A stretch of 37,303 nt of DNA, taken from Azospirillum melinis. GTDB taxonomy: Bacteria; Pseudomonadota; Alphaproteobacteria; Azospirillales; Azospirillaceae. Every line of letters begins with the position of its first letter. The first letter of the stretch is position 1. The position numbers and the translations under genes are program-made. Shown here piece by piece: positions 33,890-37,303 of this stretch. The notes beneath the pieces are model-generated. The model was not told where the DNA came from. It saw nothing but the letters and a program-made list of their open reading frames with translations, and made no database searches. The DNA lies in contig NZ_WHOS01000069.1 in NCBI RefSeq assembly GCF_013340935.1, positions 1 through 37,303 of the forward strand. The letters run 5' to 3'.

Positions 33890-35212
33890 TCATTCGGCCG
33901 CTGCGGGCGTCTTGCTGATCGTATGGTTCTTCTGTGCGCCGATGGCGAGGACGACAAGAGCGCCGGTCAACGCCAGGAGCGCGATCGGCAGCAGCGCCGC
34001 GCCGTAGCTTCCGGTGGAGTCCTGGATCGCGCCCACCAGGGACACCATCCCGCCGCCGACGAGGTTGGACACCGCGTTGATGCCGGCGATGCCGGCCGCG
34101 GCCGTCGTCGGCGACAGCGTGCCCGACGTGAAGGCCCAGAAGGGACCCTTGAAGGAGGAGTAGCTCGCCAGCACGCAGCTCAGCAGCACGACGGTCAGCG
34201 CCAGTGAGTCGGCGGCGAAGAACACGCCGATGACCCCGGCGGAGATGACCATCAGCGGCAGGGCCGTGTGCCAGCGGCGCTCCCCCGTGCGGTCGGAATG
34301 CATGCCCCAGAACATCATCAGCGCTGCGGCGATGCCGTAGGGGATCGAGTTGACCAGGCCGGTCTCGAAATTGGTCAGGCCGAAGCTCTTGATGAGCTGG
34401 GGCTGCCAGACCGACAGGCTGGAGCTCGCTGCCGAACTGGCGGAGCAGGCCAGCGCCAGGCCCCAGACGTAGGGGTTGCGGGCGAGCTGGGCAAGCGTCA
34501 GGTGGCCGACGGTGCGCTTGGTCCCCCGCTCGGTCTCCAGCGTCCGGGTGAGCCACGCCTGCTGCTCCGCCGACAGCCAGCGTGCGTCCGTGGGACGATC
34601 CTTGAGAACCAGCAGACAGGCGAAGCCGAGCAGGACGGTCGGAATGCCCTCCGCGACGAACACCCATTGCCAGCCGTGCAACCCGAGGACGCCGTCCGCG
34701 TGCAGCAGCCCGGCCGAGATCGGGGAGCCGATGAAGCTGGCCAGCGGGACGGACATGGAAAAGGCCGCCACGATCTGCGCGCGGTAGCGGGCCGGGAACC
34801 AGTAGGTCGAGAACAGGACGATGCCGGGGAAGAAGCCGGCCTCGGCGACGCCCAGCAGGAAACGCAGCACGTAGAAGGTCAGCGGCCCCTGGGTCAGGGC
34901 CATCAGCACGCACATGATCCCCCAGGAGACCATGATGCGCGCGATCCAGCGCCGGGCGCCGTAGCGCTGCAGCATCAGGTTGCTGGGCACCTCGAACAGG
35001 AAATAACCGAAGAAGAACAGGCTGGCGCCGAGGCCGTAGGCGGCGGCGGTGAGACCGAGGTGCGGCCGCATCTGCAGCGAGGCGACGCCGATGTTGGAAC
35101 GGTCGAGCAGGTTGAAGAAATAGCAGAGCATCAGGAAGGGGACGAGGCGCAGGATCACCTTGCGCATCGTTGCCCGTTCCAGGCTGTCGGACCCGGCGGC
35201 TTCAGCGGTCAT
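33890..35212 (-). CDS. MFS transporter, anion:cation symporter (ACS) type
   Basis: This is a 440-residue inner-membrane carrier. The ATG at 35212 is chosen for GGGAGGAACGCGAC just upstream; 17 more codons are open to 35263. NLLDRSNIGVASLQMRPHLG and FLFEVPSNLMLQRYGARRW mark the ACS family. It lies 122 bp downstream of the FAD/Fe-S dehydrogenase on the same strand, so the pair could import and oxidise a hydroxy acid. It is homologous to the MFS at 18538-19860. AGAA-N5-TTCT at 35308-35320 is a small dyad in the gap upstream. Confidence 0.92.
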   Translation of the reverse strand: MTAEAAGSDSLERATMRKVILRLVPFLMLCYFFNLLDRSNIGVASLQMRPHLGLTAAAYGLGASLFFFGYFLFEVPSNLMLQRYGARRWIARIMVSWGIMCVLMALTQGPLTFYVLRFLLGVAEAGFFPGIVLFSTYWFPARYRAQIVAAFSMSVPLASFIGSPISAGLLHADGVLGLHGWQWVFVAEGIPTVLLGFACLLVLKDRPTDARWLSAEQQAWLTRTLETERGTKRTVGHLTLAQLARNPYVWGLALACSASSAASSSLSVWQPQLIKSFGLTNFETGLVNSIPYGIAAALMMFWGMHSDRTGERRWHTALPLMVISAGVIGVFFAADSLALTVVLLSCVLASYSSFKGPFWAFTSGTLSPTTAAAGIAGINAVSNLVGGGMVSLVGAIQDSTGSYGAALLPIALLALTGALVVLAIGAQKNHTISKTPAAAE

Positions 35213-35334
35213 GTCGCGTTCCTCCCTTTCGTGTTGTCGGGAATGTGGGTGTCGGAGCGCCATCCGTCGGTGACGGACTTGCGGGCCGGGGCCACCGCAT
35301 TAAAAACAGAACGTAATTCTACAAACCGGTCCGC

Positions 35335-37240
35335 TCAGGCCGCGGCGCCGAGATGGCGCAGCAGGATCTGCACGGGGTGCGGCAGCCGGACGCCGCTGAC
35401 CAGCATCGCCTGCGAGCGGCAGGAATAGCCGGTTGCCAGCAGCCGGCCGGTGGCTCCGGCCTCCTCGACATGCTTCGCCCAGCTCTGGCCGTAGATGCGC
35501 TCGGAGGTGGCGCGGTGCTCCGCCTCGTGCCCGTAGGTGCCGGCCATGCCGCAGCAGCCGGACGGCAGGACGCTCAGGCCGAGGCCGCAGCGTGCGAAGG
35601 CCGCCTGCCACCCCGGCAGGCTCGCGGCGGCGGTCGTCCGCTCGGTGCAGTGCGGGAGCAGCCGGTAGTCGGCCGGCTCCGCTGCCGTCGGCAGGGCGTC
35701 GAGATGCCGGCCGAGCCATTCCTGGACGAGGAGCACGCTCGGCAGCTCGCTCCGGTCCAGGGCGCCGGCGTATTCCGCGCGGTAGGTCAGCGTCATCGGG
35801 GGATCGAGGCCGACCAGGGTCGCCCCGGTGGCGGACAGCTCCCGCAGCATGGCCGCGTTGGTGCGGGCCACCCGCTCGAACCGGCCGAGGAAGCCATGGA
35901 CGTGCAGCGGCTTTCCGTTCGGGCGGTACGGCGCCAGCCACGGGCGGAAGCCGAGCCCGGCGATGAGGTCGAGCAGGTCGAGGACGAGGCGGGTCTCGTA
36001 GGCGCTGGTGAAGGCGTCCTGGACCACGACCACGCTGCGGGCGCGGTCCGCCGCATCGAGGGCGTCCAGGGCCGCCGGCGTCGCCACCCTCACGCCCCGG
36101 AGGTCCAGTTCCCGCGCCAGATTCAGCCCCGACAGCGTCGGCGTCGCCGCGAGCCCGACCGCCCGCAGCCCGGCCCGCCCCAGGGCGCTGCCGACCACGG
36201 CGTTGCACAGCCCCGGCATCTGCATCATCAGCGGCGCCATCCGTTCGATCGAGCCGACGACATGGTCGCGCAGCGGGCGCAGGTAACGGCCGTGGTAGAG
36301 TTCCAGGAACTTGGCGCGCGAGGCCGGGATGTCCACCTTGATCGGGCATTGGCCGACGCAGGATTTGCAGGCGAGGCAGCCGTCCATCGCCTCCTTCACC
36401 GCGTGGGAGGCGTCCGGCTCGCCGCGCCGCCGCGCCAGGCTGTTGCGCAGCCGCCGCGGAAAGGACGCCCAGCCGGACCCGCGCCGCAGCCGGCGCGCCT
36501 CCGCCACCGGGTCGGTGCCCTCCGCCGCCAGTTGCCGCAGCCAATCCCGCAGCAACGCGGCGCGCCCCTTCGGCGAATGCCGGCGGTCGCGCGTCGCCTT
36601 GTAGGACGGGCACATCGCGTCGTCCGGGTTCCAGTTGAAGCAGGCGCCGTTGCCGTTGCAGTGCAGGGACTCGTCGTAGGCCGCCCGGACGTCGGCCGGG
36701 ATTGCGCGGTCGTGGGCACCGCGCAAGGGCACCCCGTCGACGGTCAGCAGGTCGCCCGAACCGGGCGTGGCGATCTTGCCGGGATTGAGCTGGTTGCGCG
36801 GGTCGAAGGCGGCCTTGATCTCCTGCAAGGCGGGATAGAGCGGGCCGAAGACGGCCGGCGAGAACTCCGACCGCACCCCCTTGCCATGCTCGCCCCACAG
36901 CAGGCCGCCGTATTTGCGGGTGAGGCGGACCACCTCCTCGGTGACCTCGCGGATCAGTCCTTCCTGCGCCGGGTCCTTCAGGTCGATGGCGGGGCGGACG
37001 TGCAGCACGCCGGCGTCGACATGGCCGAACATGCCGTAATCCAGGCCGCGCGCATCGAGCGCGGCGCGGAACTCGGCGATGTAGTCGGCAAGCCGTTCCG
37101 GCGGAACCGCCGTGTCCTCCACGAAGGGGATCGGCCGCTTGTCGCCCTGCGTCCGGCCGAGCAGACCGACCGCCTTCTTGCGCATCTCCCACACCGCGGC
37201 GACCTCCCGCTCGCCCCGCGCGACCGTGAAGCCGCGCCGG
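35335..37240 (-). CDS. FAD-binding and (Fe-S)-binding oxidoreductase, YdiJ/D-lactate dehydrogenase type (partial)
   Basis: This is the C-terminal two thirds of a large flavoprotein (family about 1000 residues). Coding sequence runs back to about 37240, where it meets the centre of a palindrome; the frame then hits a stop at 37252-37254 inside the mirrored copy. The first start codon in frame is GTG at 37194, but the codons before it (GFTVARGEREVAAVWEMRKK) are real protein. EHGKG and NPGKIATPGSG end the FAD-oxidase C domain. NGNGACFNW, CLACKSCVGQCPIKVD (4Fe-4S) and PSGCCGMAGTYGHE (CCG domain) follow. YdiJ-type enzymes oxidise D-2-hydroxyglutarate or D-lactate-like acids. Confidence 0.88.
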
Positions 37241-37303
37241 CCGGCGCGGCTTCACGGTCGCGCGGGGCGAGCGGGAGGTCGCCGCGGTGTGGGAGATGCG
37301 CAA
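37178..37303. repeat. Perfect 126-bp palindrome at the window end (probable fold-back artefact)
   Basis: Bases 37178-37240 are the exact reverse complement of 37241-37303, with no spacer and no mismatch. The left arm is normal coding sequence of the FAD/Fe-S dehydrogenase; the right arm destroys the frame. Such a zero-loop repeat at a contig end is typical of assembly or library fold-back. A hairpin telomere would also look like this but would not normally lie in the middle of a conserved gene. Confidence 0.95.

Noticed and set aside
35300..37303. A 667-codon frame running through the end palindrome
   Set aside because: It is out of frame with the clear Fe-S and CCG motifs and depends on the mirrored sequence.
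37178..37303. Hairpin telomere of a linear replicon
   Set aside because: The centre lies within a conserved coding region and the right arm adds no new sequence, so a fold-back artefact is simpler. It is kept only as an alternative in the findings.

Overview
The window is GC-rich, densely coded DNA whose protein families point to an alphaproteobacterium of the Azospirillum/Rhodospirillales type: many ABC importers with periplasmic binding proteins, several LysR regulators, GlxA-type regulators and hydroxy-acid/amino-acid catabolism. No rRNA, tRNA, CRISPR array or intact mobile element was seen. It reads as an accessory catabolic region. The left edge cuts a livH-type permease. The right edge is a perfect 126-bp palindrome that interrupts a conserved gene and is most likely a fold-back assembly artefact at a contig end.

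Left block (1-7560). A leftward branched-chain amino acid/amide-type ABC operon reads, in transcription order, binding protein 2, livG, livF, binding protein 1, livH; two paralogous binding proteins serve one system. Next comes a GlxA-type regulator (DJ-1 domain plus AraC helix-turn-helix) divergent from a free-standing DJ-1/PfpI enzyme of the isonitrile hydratase type. An orphan LuxR-type regulator follows.

N-acyl-D-amino acid block (7675-11431). A D-aminoacylase-type amidohydrolase overlaps a CobW/G3E GTPase (putative metallochaperone) and is followed by a DadA-like FAD dehydrogenase. Together they could deacylate N-acyl-D-amino acids and oxidise the product.

Middle block (11593-20920). 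A LysR regulator is divergent from a rightward cluster: EthD-like protein, beta-hydroxyacid dehydrogenase, SDR remnant, epoxide hydrolase-like alpha/beta hydrolase and VOC protein. Facing it is a leftward MFS transporter, MlrC-type M81 peptidase and second DadA-like dehydrogenase operon with its own divergent LysR.

Degraded patch (20921-22599). This holds an IS6-type transposase fragment, a small secreted protein with four GIGN-x-A-x-Q repeats, a 5'-truncated SnoaL/NTF2-like fragment and non-coding sequence.

Right block (22600-37303). A LysR regulator precedes an AtuA-family protein and a DUF4387 protein. A paralogous LysR faces them and diverges from a rightward operon: polar amino acid-type binding protein, FMN-dependent alpha-hydroxy-acid oxidase, two permeases, ATPase, D-2-hydroxyacid dehydrogenase and RraA-family protein, followed by an IclR regulator. 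Convergent to this lie an MFS transporter and a YdiJ-type FAD/Fe-S dehydrogenase. The block looks like uptake and stereochemically complete oxidation of a 2-hydroxy acid or amino acid derivative. Its substrate cannot be read from the sequence.
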